DNA of 64,000 nt from SYFY01 sp031385325. GTDB lineage: Bacteria > Pseudomonadota > Gammaproteobacteria > Pseudomonadales > Azotimanducaceae. The stretch's first letter is position 1. Each line of letters begins with the position of its first letter. Made by a program: the position numbers and the translations under genes. The notes below the pieces were generated by a model that did not search any database, was not told the DNA's origin, and worked only from the letters and a program-made list of their open reading frames with translations. Positions 16,395 through 25,397 of this stretch are shown piece after piece. Location: assembly GCA_031385325.1 (NCBI GenBank), contig JANNBJ010000170.1, positions 1 through 64,000 on the forward strand, read 5' to 3'.

Positions 16395-18755
16395 ATGGCA
16401 GCACCTCCGAAGGCCTTCGGCCAATCCGTTCGCCGCAAAGAAGATGGCCGGTTCATTACGGGTCATGGCCGCTACACCGACGATCTGGTGCTCGACCGCC
16501 AGACCTATGCAGCCTTTGTCCGATCGCCTTACGCACATGCGCGAATTCACGGCTTCGACACCGCTGAAGCGCAGAACGTCGAAGGCGTCATCACCGTGCT
16601 GACGGGTGCGGACTTTGCCAACAGCGGGCTTGGCAACCTTCAGTGCGGCTGGATGATTCACTCGCGCGATGGCTCACCCATGAAAGCCGGTGCACACCCC
16701 GCCCTTGCCAGCCAAACCGTGCGTTACGTGGGTGACGCGGTGGCCATCGTCATCGCCGAATCACGTAGCGCTGCTCGACTGGGTGCAGAGCTGGTTGCGA
16801 TCGAGTACGAGGAGTTGCCAGCCGTCACGCAGGTCGACGCAGCAGGACATCCGGATTCGCCACAACTCCATGACGGCATTGCCGGCAACGAGTGCTTCGA
16901 CTGGGAACTCGGTAATGCAGACGCCGTCGACGCCGCGTTTGCGCGCGCCGCGCACATCACGGAGCTTGATTTGATCAACAACCGCCTCGCGCCCAATGCC
17001 ATGGAGACGCGGGCCGTGAATGCCTTGCACGACGCCACCCGCGATCACTACACACTCTACGTGGCCAGCCAGAATCCGCATGGGCTGCGCATGACGCTGG
17101 CTGCGATCATCGGTTTTGCGCCAGAACATCGGCTGCGCGTCATTTCCGAAGACGTCGGTGGTGGCTTCGGCTCAAAGGCATTCAATTACGCAGAAGAAGT
17201 GGCTTGTTTGTGGGCAGCGAAAAAAGTCGGCCGCCCGGTCAAGTGGGCAGCAGATCGCTCGGAAGCCCTGTTGACCGATGCCCATGGCCGGGATCACGTG
17301 ACCAAGGCAGCCCTCGCGCTGGATGCCAACCATCGCATCATCGGCATGCGGGTATTGACTCACGCCAATCTCGGCGCCTACCTGTCCACCTTCGGCACCC
17401 TGATTCCCACCTATGTGTACGCGCCTTTGTTATCCGGCCAGTACGATATCCCGGCCATCCATGCCCATGTGATTGCCCGTTATACGAACACCACGCCCGT
17501 TGACGCTTATCGCGGTGCTGGCCGGCCGGAAGCGGGTTATGTCATCGAACGACTGGTTGATGCAGCCGCTCGGGAAATCGGCATGGATCCGGCGAACTTT
17601 CGTCGCCTCAATTTCATTCGCCGTTTCCCGCATGAAACGCCCGTCGGCATCACCTACGACATCGGCGATTTCCAGGCGCATCTCGACCAGGCGCTGGAAC
17701 TGGCCGACGCCACAGGCTTTGCAGCACGGCGTGAAAAAGCTCGAAAGCACGGCAAGCTGCGTGGTCTTGGCATTGGCTGTTACATCGAAGCGGCAGGGAT
17801 CGGACCTTCCGCGAAGCTGGCAAAACTGGGCGCCGGTGCCGGCCTGTGGGAATCGGCGGAAGTACGTGTCAATCCAACCGGCAGTGTCGAAGTGATGACC
17901 GGCTGTCACAGTCATGGGCAGAGTCACGAAACCACCTATGCACAACTGGTGGCTGACCGGTTTGGCATCAGCATGGATGACGTGCAGATCGTCCACGGTG
18001 ATACCGACAAGGTTCAATTTGGAGTCGGGACCTTCGGCTCACGCTCAGGGCCTGTTGGCTTGTCAGCCATCGCCATGTCGTGTGACAAGATCATCGTCAA
18101 GGCAAAGCGGATTGCAGCGCATCTACTGAAGGTACCCGCCAACAGCGTGGCCTTCGAAGAAGGCGAGTTCCTGAGCCCAGGTACCAACGAACGGCTTGGA
18201 TTCGGCCAGGTGGCATTCGCCGCCTATGCTGCCCATCACTTTCCAACCAGTGAAATCGAGCCCGGGTTGAAGGAAGGAACCTTCTTTGATCCGCCGGATT
18301 TCAACTTCCCGGCGGGCACCCATGTCTGCGAAGTCGAGATCGATGCGGATACCGGCAAGGTTGATGTGGTGCGCTTTGTCGCCGTTGACGACTTTGGCGT
18401 CATCGGCAATCCCATGGTGGTGGAAGGTCAGGTGCACGGCGGCATCGTTCAGGGCATCGGGCAAGCATTGCTCGAAAACGTGGTGTTCGACGATCACGGT
18501 CAACCGATGACCGGTTCGTACATGGACTACTGCATGCCACGTGCCGATGACGCGCCAGACTTCGAGGTCGCATTCACGGTAACACCATCAACCACCAATC
18601 CGCTTGGCATGAAGGGCTGTGGCGAAGCTGGTGCGATCGGCGCACCACCCGCCGTCATCAACGCGATAACGGATGCGCTCGGCATACGTAATCTGCAGAT
18701 GCCTGCGACACCAGAAAAGATCTGGCGACTGTTGAACAAGCTCGAAGCGAGATAA
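16395..18755 (+). CDS. Xanthine dehydrogenase-family molybdopterin-binding subunit (CoxL-like)
   Basis: A 786-residue large subunit of a molybdenum hydroxylase. It begins with GQSVRRKEDGRFITGHGRYTDD, typical of CoxL-like chains, and has EDVGGGFGSK, then AYRGAGRPE at 371-379; this is the form II-type loop rather than the CO-dehydrogenase AYRCSFR loop, so CO oxidation is unlikely. The catalytic Glu is Glu 744 in GCGEAGAIG. The family normally needs a FAD medium subunit and a 2Fe-2S small subunit; neither is present in the window. It is divergent from the oxidative operon and may hydroxylate its substrate. The ribosome site upstream of the ATG at 16395 is weak. Confidence 0.9.
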   Translation: MAAPPKAFGQSVRRKEDGRFITGHGRYTDDLVLDRQTYAAFVRSPYAHARIHGFDTAEAQNVEGVITVLTGADFANSGLGNLQCGWMIHSRDGSPMKAGAHPALASQTVRYVGDAVAIVIAESRSAARLGAELVAIEYEELPAVTQVDAAGHPDSPQLHDGIAGNECFDWELGNADAVDAAFARAAHITELDLINNRLAPNAMETRAVNALHDATRDHYTLYVASQNPHGLRMTLAAIIGFAPEHRLRVISEDVGGGFGSKAFNYAEEVACLWAAKKVGRPVKWAADRSEALLTDAHGRDHVTKAALALDANHRIIGMRVLTHANLGAYLSTFGTLIPTYVYAPLLSGQYDIPAIHAHVIARYTNTTPVDAYRGAGRPEAGYVIERLVDAAAREIGMDPANFRRLNFIRRFPHETPVGITYDIGDFQAHLDQALELADATGFAARREKARKHGKLRGLGIGCYIEAAGIGPSAKLAKLGAGAGLWESAEVRVNPTGSVEVMTGCHSHGQSHETTYAQLVADRFGISMDDVQIVHGDTDKVQFGVGTFGSRSGPVGLSAIAMSCDKIIVKAKRIAAHLLKVPANSVAFEEGEFLSPGTNERLGFGQVAFAAYAAHHFPTSEIEPGLKEGTFFDPPDFNFPAGTHVCEVEIDADTGKVDVVRFVAVDDFGVIGNPMVVEGQVHGGIVQGIGQALLENVVFDDHGQPMTGSYMDYCMPRADDAPDFEVAFTVTPSTTNPLGMKGCGEAGAIGAPPAVINAITDALGIRNLQMPATPEKIWRLLNKLEAR

Positions 18756-18822
18756 AAGTCGAAACGCTGGTCAGCGAACGGAGTGGAGTAAACAAACCAG
18801 ACCTTTTCAGCCTGGTGTTCGA

Positions 18823-20088
18823 TCAATACCGATCAGGCAGATCCACGAGCACAAAATTCTCTTCCAGATCCGTCTCAACGTAATCCTTCAGGTAGTCAAA
18901 GCCAGGATTGTCCGCATGAAACGTATCAGACGGCCACTTGAGTCGGTAGCCGTCACCTTCCTTTTGATACAGCGGGTTAATGCCTGACCCGGTGTGTGGC
19001 CAGTACTGAAACCTGCCGAACGACTTTGGCTCATTCGTTGCAATCAGTGAGACCAGTGGGGTTGTCTCAAGGTCATCACTATCATGCATGAAATCCGGAC
19101 CCAGGCGCTGCAGGTAACGATCGACAATATTCTGGTCACCCACGATGCAAGTGCTGGAACGACTGCCACTAACCAGAGCGCGATAACCGGCAACTGAGAG
19201 TGCATGGTTGTTCACGTCGTTCCTGACGCCGTGATGACGAAGGGAGATCAATGCGATCGGACCCGTACTGATTCGACAAATCTCGGCCCACGCCGACTCT
19301 TGATTACGCAGAAAATGAAACGCATTGGTCGAGATGACAGAACCAAACGATCCACTACGAAACGGCAGGGGCTTCTCTGCATCACTGCACACAAAAAAAG
19401 CTTTCGGGGCCACGAAGGTTTTGGCGAGATAGAGAAGCCAGAAGGTTGAATCCAAGCCGACTACGGGATTATGCGTGGCAATGAATCGGGTGATCTGACC
19501 TGCACCACAACCCAGGTCCAGAACCGGCCCGGCGGGAAAGGTTGACGCGACCGATAACGCCGCGAGGTGCTTGGGCTTGGTGAATTTGAAGTAGAAATAA
19601 TCACGCACAGATTTACGGGAGCGGTCAAAAAAGAGTTCCAGCCAGTCGGTGTATCGTGGTGTGCCATTCAGCAGTCGCTCGGCTTTTCGATCCCAAAGTC
19701 GCTTCTTGAGTGCAACGGCGAACTTCACCAGACGACGTGGACGAATTCGAGAACGAATAGGGGGACGAATCGCCTCCAGCAACGCCGCGCGTTCCTTACC
19801 CGCGCGGATCAGCTCGACCAAGCGAGGATTACCGTTGAAGACGGGGATTCCCGCAACAACCGGCCAGGGTCTGCAACACTCCAGCACCGCGTAATCCGGA
19901 ATCGGCTTATGGAGGAGGGATACTTCATCGAATAACGGACGAGCGCACTCAGGGCAGACCAGCGCAAACAATGGGCTCGATCGCTCAAACACGCCCTCGT
20001 TCGCGGCGATGGGCTGCCCATCTTTAGCAGCGTCGCGCGCGAAGATGTGCACGTTTGGTCCTCTGACTAACGAAGCCGGTACGCTCAC
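18823..20088 (-). CDS. SAM-dependent methyltransferase with N-terminal zinc-ribbon-like region
   Basis: A 421-residue protein. Residues 38-86 resemble a Trm112-like segment (FALVCPECARPL with Cys 45/Cys 48, then CCRPWPVVAGIPVF). The class I methyltransferase core has motif I VLDLGCGAGQITRF at about 189-202, VVGLDSTF, and LPFRSGSFGSVISTNAFHFL at motif IV. The C-terminal third is unassigned. The start is GTG 20088, with GGGGGA seven bases before it. It is divergent from an HlyD adaptor and C39-ABC exporter, so it may modify the exported peptide, but that is inference from context only. Confidence 0.8.
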   Translation of the reverse strand: MSVPASLVRGPNVHIFARDAAKDGQPIAANEGVFERSSPLFALVCPECARPLFDEVSLLHKPIPDYAVLECCRPWPVVAGIPVFNGNPRLVELIRAGKERAALLEAIRPPIRSRIRPRRLVKFAVALKKRLWDRKAERLLNGTPRYTDWLELFFDRSRKSVRDYFYFKFTKPKHLAALSVASTFPAGPVLDLGCGAGQITRFIATHNPVVGLDSTFWLLYLAKTFVAPKAFFVCSDAEKPLPFRSGSFGSVISTNAFHFLRNQESAWAEICRISTGPIALISLRHHGVRNDVNNHALSVAGYRALVSGSRSSTCIVGDQNIVDRYLQRLGPDFMHDSDDLETTPLVSLIATNEPKSFGRFQYWPHTGSGINPLYQKEGDGYRLKWPSDTFHADNPGFDYLKDYVETDLEENFVLVDLPDRY

Positions 20089-20496
20089 TGTTCATCCCCC
20101 AATTCACTCTGCAGTCCAATTTTGCTGAGACAAGAGCTTCTAACACGGCTCTATCAAGTAGGCCATCCTGGCCAACGCAACCAAGCATGGCACGCGTTTG
20201 CGTCAATATATGTGACATATATTGATCGATTCGCACCAACTGAAACCATTCGTCAGCACGCAGAAGCACAGCTGCACCCGATGTGCGCTGCGGACTTGCG
20301 GACTGTCCATCCCCGAATCTCTGAACCATACCCGAATGCTGACCGAACTCTGTGGGGCCTTTGTCCGCTCAATCTATAACACTACATTCGCAGGAGCCAG
20401 CCGTCCGTTGGCTCACATGTTGAAGCGGCAATCAGCCATTCACAGGCGCCAGCCAGCCGGTAACCTGCCAGCGCCCCTTTCGGTACGGAGAAAACC
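20089..20496. other. Intergenic region between divergent methyltransferase and HlyD genes
   Basis: This 408-base stretch separates divergent genes and should hold both promoters. It includes a near-perfect AT-rich palindrome at 20204-20224 and a short inverted repeat GGCCA-TCC-TGGCC at 20161-20173. I looked for a small peptide gene with a double-glycine leader, expected beside a C39 exporter. The open frames here (for example a 32-codon frame from ATG 20281) have no double glycine, no good ribosome site and no peptide-like composition. I therefore call no gene. Confidence 0.5.
20204..20224. promoter_or_regulatory. 21-bp palindrome, possible operator
   Basis: CAATATATGT and ACATATATTG form perfect 10-base arms around a single central G. 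It is markedly AT-rich against a GC-rich background and lies between two divergent genes, 115 bases upstream of the methyltransferase start and 272 bases before the HlyD start. A dimeric regulator site is the simplest reading. No regulator gene is nearby. Confidence 0.45.
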
Positions 20497-21729
20497 GTGA
20501 CTCTGTTTCGCGAACAGGCCGTTCTGGCGTTAACGCGACAGACACCGTATTCGGGTGTGCTGACGCGACCACCGAGCTGGCGCCTGTATCTGACATTGGC
20601 CCTGGCCTTTGTGGTTCTGTCCGTCCTGGCACTGGCAACGATTGAACTGCCACGAACAGCGATGGCCACCGGCTGGTTGACACCGCAACACGGGCTGGTG
20701 CAGTTGCAGGCCAGTACGGGCGGCTTCGTCACCGACGTCTATGTTACGCAAGGGGATACCGTACGCCGTGGGCAGGCTCTGCTGCGCATCTCCGCGGACA
20801 TCGAGAAAAATCAGGGTTCCATGGGGGTTCTGCTTCGCCAATATGATCAGGAGGCAGAAACGCTGCAGGCGAGGCAAGACTCGCTTCGTGATCTGCTTGC
20901 ACTTCGTCGCATGGTGCAACAAAAGAAAGTGTCTGAAGCCCGGCGCGAACTTGCATCCATGCAGCGCTCCCAGGACCTGCAACAACACCGGTGGTCTCTG
21001 GCTCAGTCCACCCATAACGCTCTAATAGCCTCGTTCGAAGCAGGCGCAATCTCGCGGCGCGATCTGGACCAGTCCAGTGTTGATCTGCTGGCCCAGGAGC
21101 AGGCCCTTGAGTCCGCTCGCGCGCAAGTGGCGGGTCAGGCCGGGTTACTGGACCAGTTGCCACAGGAAAACAAACGGGAAATTGCCGAGCTTGCGGCGTC
21201 ACGCTCGTCCCTCGACCAACAGATTCTCGAACTTGAACAACGCCGCACCCAACTCGATCTCAACCGGACCCAGGTGTTGACCGCGCCCATCAGTGGCCGA
21301 TTGGTCTCGCTGGAGACACACGTTGGCCAACAAGTCACTACACGTACTCGTCAGGCTGCAATCCTGCCACAGGACAGCGCTCTCGAAGCTGAGTTGCATG
21401 TACCTTCCTTTGCACTGGGTTATGTGACCACCGGGGACGTCGTTCGACTGCGTTATGAGTCTTTCCCGCACCAGAAATTCGGCAGCTGGCCCGCCACCAT
21501 CCGGCTCGTATCGGATGTTCTGCAGGACAATGCCAGCGACTCGGCTTCGCAGAGCGGCTTCGGACCCACGTTCAAGGTCACTGCAAGCCTGCAATCCCAG
21601 GCTGTTGCGCTGCACACACGGGCCTGGCCGCTGCAGCCCGACATGCGCCTCTCCGCGCAGATCGTGCTTGAACGTCGCAAGGCGTGGGAGTGGTTGCTTG
21701 AGCCGGCGCTGGATGTCCTGCGCCGATGA
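20497..21729 (+). CDS. HlyD-family periplasmic adaptor of a peptide exporter
   Basis: A 410-residue membrane fusion protein. It has a short cytosolic N-terminus, one membrane helix at about 30-51, a lipoyl-like half-motif (QLQASTGGFVTDVYVTQGDTVRRGQALLRI is split around residue 70), a long coiled coil at about 105-260 rich in Gln, Glu and Arg, and the second half-motif (LTAPISGRLVSLETHVGQQV) followed by beta-barrel strands. The GTG at 20497 has CGGAG upstream. Its stop overlaps the ATG of the C39-ABC gene (ATGA). It should link that exporter to an outer-membrane channel, which is not encoded here. Confidence 0.9.
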   Translation: MTLFREQAVLALTRQTPYSGVLTRPPSWRLYLTLALAFVVLSVLALATIELPRTAMATGWLTPQHGLVQLQASTGGFVTDVYVTQGDTVRRGQALLRISADIEKNQGSMGVLLRQYDQEAETLQARQDSLRDLLALRRMVQQKKVSEARRELASMQRSQDLQQHRWSLAQSTHNALIASFEAGAISRRDLDQSSVDLLAQEQALESARAQVAGQAGLLDQLPQENKREIAELAASRSSLDQQILELEQRRTQLDLNRTQVLTAPISGRLVSLETHVGQQVTTRTRQAAILPQDSALEAELHVPSFALGYVTTGDVVRLRYESFPHQKFGSWPATIRLVSDVLQDNASDSASQSGFGPTFKVTASLQSQAVALHTRAWPLQPDMRLSAQIVLERRKAWEWLLEPALDVLRR

Positions 21730-23861
21730 ACCTCCTGCAACCAGGCATACCCGTGATCCTCCAGTCCGAGCGCGCAGAATGTGCGATCGCCTGTTTCTGC
21801 ATGATTGCATGCAGCCACGGCTACGAGCTGGACCTGTTGTCGGCCAGACAACGATTCAGCGCATCGCTGAAGGGTGCGACTGTCGCCGACATCGTCAACA
21901 TGGCCAGCCTCTCCAGCATGCAGGCGCGTGCGTTGAAGCTCGAGGTGGATGAGATGTCGGCGTTGAAGCTGCCAGCCATTCTGCACTGGGGCATGAATCA
22001 TTTTGTGGTGCTGACCAAAATCACCCGACGCGGCTACGTGGTGCACGATCCTGCGGTCGGCAAGCGGCTGGTGTCGCGGCGGGAGGTCAACGACGGTTTC
22101 ACGGGCATCGCGGTGGAATGCACGCCTGCACCTGATTTCAGCCCGCAGCCACGGTCGCCGGGCCTGTCCTTGCGCGACCTTTTTGCATCGACCAGCGGAT
22201 TACCACGTCTGATCGCAGAAATTTTTGGCTTGTCCATTCTGCTGCAGCTACTGGCCTTGTTGCTGCCATACGTCTTTCAACTGGTGGTGGACGATGTCCT
22301 GGTGAGCTACGACCAATCGCTGCTGCTTGCGGTCTGCGCGGGCCTTGCCTTCCTTGGCCTGTTCGAAACTGCGATCAACGCAGTACGTCAATGGGGAATC
22401 GATGTTGCCGGTGCGCATCTGTCACGCCACCTTTCCACTGGAATGATGCAGCACCTGCTAAGGCTGCCACTGCCATTCTTTGAAAAACGAAACATCGGCG
22501 ACATCCTCACCCGCATGGGTTCCATGCAGGCGCTGCAGACTGCGATGACCACGACATTGGCAGGTCTGCTGGTTGATGGTGTGGTCGTCATCTGTACGGC
22601 CACGGTGATGTTCTTCTATTCGCCGGTTCTCGGCTGGCTGGTTACCGGCTCGCTGGTGCTCTTGCTGTGCATTCGACTGGCGCTGTATCCGGTGCAGCGA
22701 CGGCTGCAGGATTCGTTGTTGCATCAACAGGCACGCGAACAGACCCACAGCATCGAAACACTGCGCGCCATGCACAGCATCCGATCAGCCAATGGCGAGG
22801 AGCAGCGGCTTTCAACCTGGTCCGTGCGGTTCACCGGCATGTTAAGGGCAGGTCTTGGCCTGGCCCGCTTCAATCTCCAGACCGGCATGCTCGAATCAGC
22901 GATCCAGGCACTGTTGCACGTCGGTGTCATTTACGTTGCTGCGACACAGGTGCTGACCAATCCCCAACTGTTCACCGTCGGCATGCTGTTCGCCTTTCTG
23001 GCCTACAAGAATCAGTTCATCGAGCGTGCCAACTCACTCGTTGAACACGTGTTGTCCTGTCGATTGCTGGATCTGCACCTGCAGCGTGTCGGAGACATCC
23101 TGCTCGCCGAACCCGAACTGCAGCCGTCACAACACACCTCGATGGAAGTGCCAACCACCGATATCACCCTCAAAGGACTGGGATTTCGTTATGGTCCGCA
23201 AGATCCCTGGGTATTGCGCAACCTCTCCTGCACGCTACCCGCAGGTCGGCTCATTGCCATCGTCGGTAGCTCGGGCAGTGGCAAGACGACACTGATGAAA
23301 CTGCTGCTCGGACTGTATTCACCTGTGGAGGGAGAAGTACAGATCGGCGGTCGCCCACTTGATCGCGCCTATGCGCCGCTCTGGCGCAGGCGGCTAGGCA
23401 TCGTGCTGCAGGAAGACCAGCTGATCAGTGGCACCATCGCTGACAACATTGCCTTGCTGACCGGCGATCTGGATCTGGAGCGAGTGCAACACGCAGCCGC
23501 ACTGGCCGGCATCCATGAGGAGATCTGTCTGATGCCCATGGGTTATCTCAGTCTGGTGGGAGACCTCGGCAGCAGTCTTTCGAGTGGACAAAAACAGCGG
23601 CTGTTGATTGCGCGAGCATTGTATCGCCAACCAGAAGTGTTGTTCATGGATGAAGGTACCGCGCATCTGGATCCCGCACGCGAGGCGCAGCTGTGTGAAG
23701 TGCTGGCCAACCTGCAGATCACACGCGTTGTCGTGGCGCACCGGCCGGCACTGATCCAGAAAGCTGACCTGATCCTCTCACTGACGCCATCCGGTCTTAT
23801 CGATATCACCAGCCAGTACCAGACTTCACTGCCTCTGTTCGAGCGCCTCGATGCCACTTAG
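21726..23861 (+). CDS. Peptidase C39 domain-containing ABC exporter (PCAT)
   Basis: A 711-residue peptidase-containing ABC transporter. The N-terminal C39 domain has the full catalytic set: Gln 13 and Cys 19 (QSERAEC), His 92 (WGMNHFVVL) and Asp 108 (VVHDPA). Six membrane helices follow at about 155-435. The ATPase domain has Walker A GSSGSGKTT at 514-522, signature LSSGQ at 618-622 and Walker B VLFMDEG. An active protease of this class removes double-glycine leaders while exporting peptides such as bacteriocins. No leader peptide gene is visible nearby. The 3' end overlaps the convergent peptidase gene by 36 bases. Confidence 0.93.
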   Translation: MNLLQPGIPVILQSERAECAIACFCMIACSHGYELDLLSARQRFSASLKGATVADIVNMASLSSMQARALKLEVDEMSALKLPAILHWGMNHFVVLTKITRRGYVVHDPAVGKRLVSRREVNDGFTGIAVECTPAPDFSPQPRSPGLSLRDLFASTSGLPRLIAEIFGLSILLQLLALLLPYVFQLVVDDVLVSYDQSLLLAVCAGLAFLGLFETAINAVRQWGIDVAGAHLSRHLSTGMMQHLLRLPLPFFEKRNIGDILTRMGSMQALQTAMTTTLAGLLVDGVVVICTATVMFFYSPVLGWLVTGSLVLLLCIRLALYPVQRRLQDSLLHQQAREQTHSIETLRAMHSIRSANGEEQRLSTWSVRFTGMLRAGLGLARFNLQTGMLESAIQALLHVGVIYVAATQVLTNPQLFTVGMLFAFLAYKNQFIERANSLVEHVLSCRLLDLHLQRVGDILLAEPELQPSQHTSMEVPTTDITLKGLGFRYGPQDPWVLRNLSCTLPAGRLIAIVGSSGSGKTTLMKLLLGLYSPVEGEVQIGGRPLDRAYAPLWRRRLGIVLQEDQLISGTIADNIALLTGDLDLERVQHAAALAGIHEEICLMPMGYLSLVGDLGSSLSSGQKQRLLIARALYRQPEVLFMDEGTAHLDPAREAQLCEVLANLQITRVVVAHRPALIQKADLILSLTPSGLIDITSQYQTSLPLFERLDAT

Positions 23862-25397
23862 AAGGGTTGTCAGTTGCGCTTTCAGTTCCGGATAGTCAAC
23901 GGCCCAACCCAGCGCCTTTTCGAGATAACCCCTGGCCCGGACGAGATCACCGCGGGCCAGATAGGCCAGGCCCAGTGACTGCACAATATCGAAGGACCAC
24001 GGCGCCGCGACCCGGGCTTCGAGCAACAAGGGCAACGCCTGCATGCGCTGTGGCGTGAACAACAGGTACTGGGCATGCCTGGTTTTTGCTTCAACGTCAT
24101 CCGGCCGCAATTTGTACGCAGCCGCGAAATCAGCGGCAATTAACAGACGGCCCTGGGTGGCCTGACACACATTCGGTTCTGCCTGACATTGATGGAGCCG
24201 TAATCGACCACCTTCCATGATGACGTCAAAGTCACCAGGAGCCAGTGACTGCGCAGACTGCAAGGTCGTGAACGCACCAGCAAAATCTCCGGTCTTACCT
24301 AGTGCTACCGCCAGACCGGCCACCGCCTGCGGATGGTCCTTCGATTTACCCAGTGCTCGCTGATAAAGACGAACTGCCTCGATGGGATTGAAGTCACGGG
24401 TGTAACCGGCGAGCTTCAGTGTGCGTTCCAGTGCGGTGAGAGATCTTGTCTCATAGCTTGTGTTGAAGCTGAAGGTGGACAGCGGATACTCCACCATGCC
24501 CGCCCGGCTGACATGTTGATCGAGCAAGTCATTCAACTGCGGGTAGATCTCGCCAAACGTTGAAACAAACGAGTCAACGGAGTCCTGGCCTGCATCGTAT
24601 TTTTGCAGGTACAACGCGAGCCGGGGCGGGTATCGACGTTCAACCCGCTCTGCGGCAAGCAACAGATGATGGACCAGCAACCACGAGCGCGCATAAAACC
24701 GGTTTCGATCTTCGCCGGACAGACTGAAGGCTGAGCCTACCCGCAGGACATCTTCAAGTTGCATCGGCGGATCATGGCGCAAGCTCCACACTCGTACTGC
24801 AGGTGCTGCACCCAGGCGAACCGAATCATCTTCCACACTCAGCGTCGAGAGAAAGTCTGCGATCCCTTCGGAGTACCAGGTAGGTTGACGCGAGCCACTG
24901 CGCATCTGCAGGAGTTGGTGGACATATTCGTGAAAAACCACCTGGTTGCTGCCGATGAACGTGCTCGCATGCCTCGGCCGCACCACCACCATGAAATCGC
25001 CTGCCAGGTCCGATTTCGCCAGACCGTTGATGCCCTCTGGGGTATTGAAAAGACGCTGAACATCGTCCGCATCTTCAAGCACCAGAAAGGTCACACGTCG
25101 GGTTTCAGCGGGCAACTCTGGAATATCGGCAAGCCACGACACGACAGATCTGAACAACGCGATGTCTCGCATCAGCGTTGCCGCCTGTTTTTCGTCCCCC
25201 ACTGCGAGCACGTCAACATGCGGTGTGCGATACAGCGTCCACGGACGATTTTCGATGGCTGCCTGCACATTGCAGACCAGACAAAACCACAACGACGCCG
25301 CGCACGGCCAATACCATAGACTGTGCGACGAACGCCCGACGAGCCTTCGCCATCGCAACCCATTGCCGGAATTTTCCACATACAGAGCGGCATTCAT
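23826..25397 (-). CDS. Exported zinc metallopeptidase with C-terminal TPR-like repeats
   Basis: A protein of about 523 residues. An N-terminal basic stretch (RWRR) and hydrophobic segment ending CNVQAA (to residue 47) form a signal peptide. The peptidase core has HEYVH at 156-160 and a downstream Glu 177 (WYSEGIADF), the HExxH plus Glu arrangement of gluzincins, similar to DUF1570-type proteins. From about residue 350, helical repeats of TPR type follow (ALGKSKDHPQAVAGLAVALGKTGD, AYLARGDLVRARGYLEKALG). The ATG at 25397 shares the CATG sequence with the start of the divergent MFS gene; a later TTG start is possible. Its role beside a peptide exporter is unknown. Confidence 0.8.
   Translation of the reverse strand: MNAALYVENSGNGLRWRRLVGRSSHSLWYWPCAASLWFCLVCNVQAAIENRPWTLYRTPHVDVLAVGDEKQAATLMRDIALFRSVVSWLADIPELPAETRRVTFLVLEDADDVQRLFNTPEGINGLAKSDLAGDFMVVVRPRHASTFIGSNQVVFHEYVHQLLQMRSGSRQPTWYSEGIADFLSTLSVEDDSVRLGAAPAVRVWSLRHDPPMQLEDVLRVGSAFSLSGEDRNRFYARSWLLVHHLLLAAERVERRYPPRLALYLQKYDAGQDSVDSFVSTFGEIYPQLNDLLDQHVSRAGMVEYPLSTFSFNTSYETRSLTALERTLKLAGYTRDFNPIEAVRLYQRALGKSKDHPQAVAGLAVALGKTGDFAGAFTTLQSAQSLAPGDFDVIMEGGRLRLHQCQAEPNVCQATQGRLLIAADFAAAYKLRPDDVEAKTRHAQYLLFTPQRMQALPLLLEARVAAPWSFDIVQSLGLAYLARGDLVRARGYLEKALGWAVDYPELKAQLTTLLSGIEALEQRQ

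Noticed and set aside
16395..18755. Carbon monoxide dehydrogenase large subunit (aerobic, form I)
   Set aside because: The active-site loop is AYRGAGRPE rather than AYRCSFR and the two partner subunits are missing, so CO oxidation is not supported.
20222..20500. Candidate double-glycine precursor for the C39 exporter
   Set aside because: The frame has Arg/His/Pro-rich sequence with no GG or GA leader and overlaps the HlyD start; nothing like a bacteriocin or RiPP precursor.
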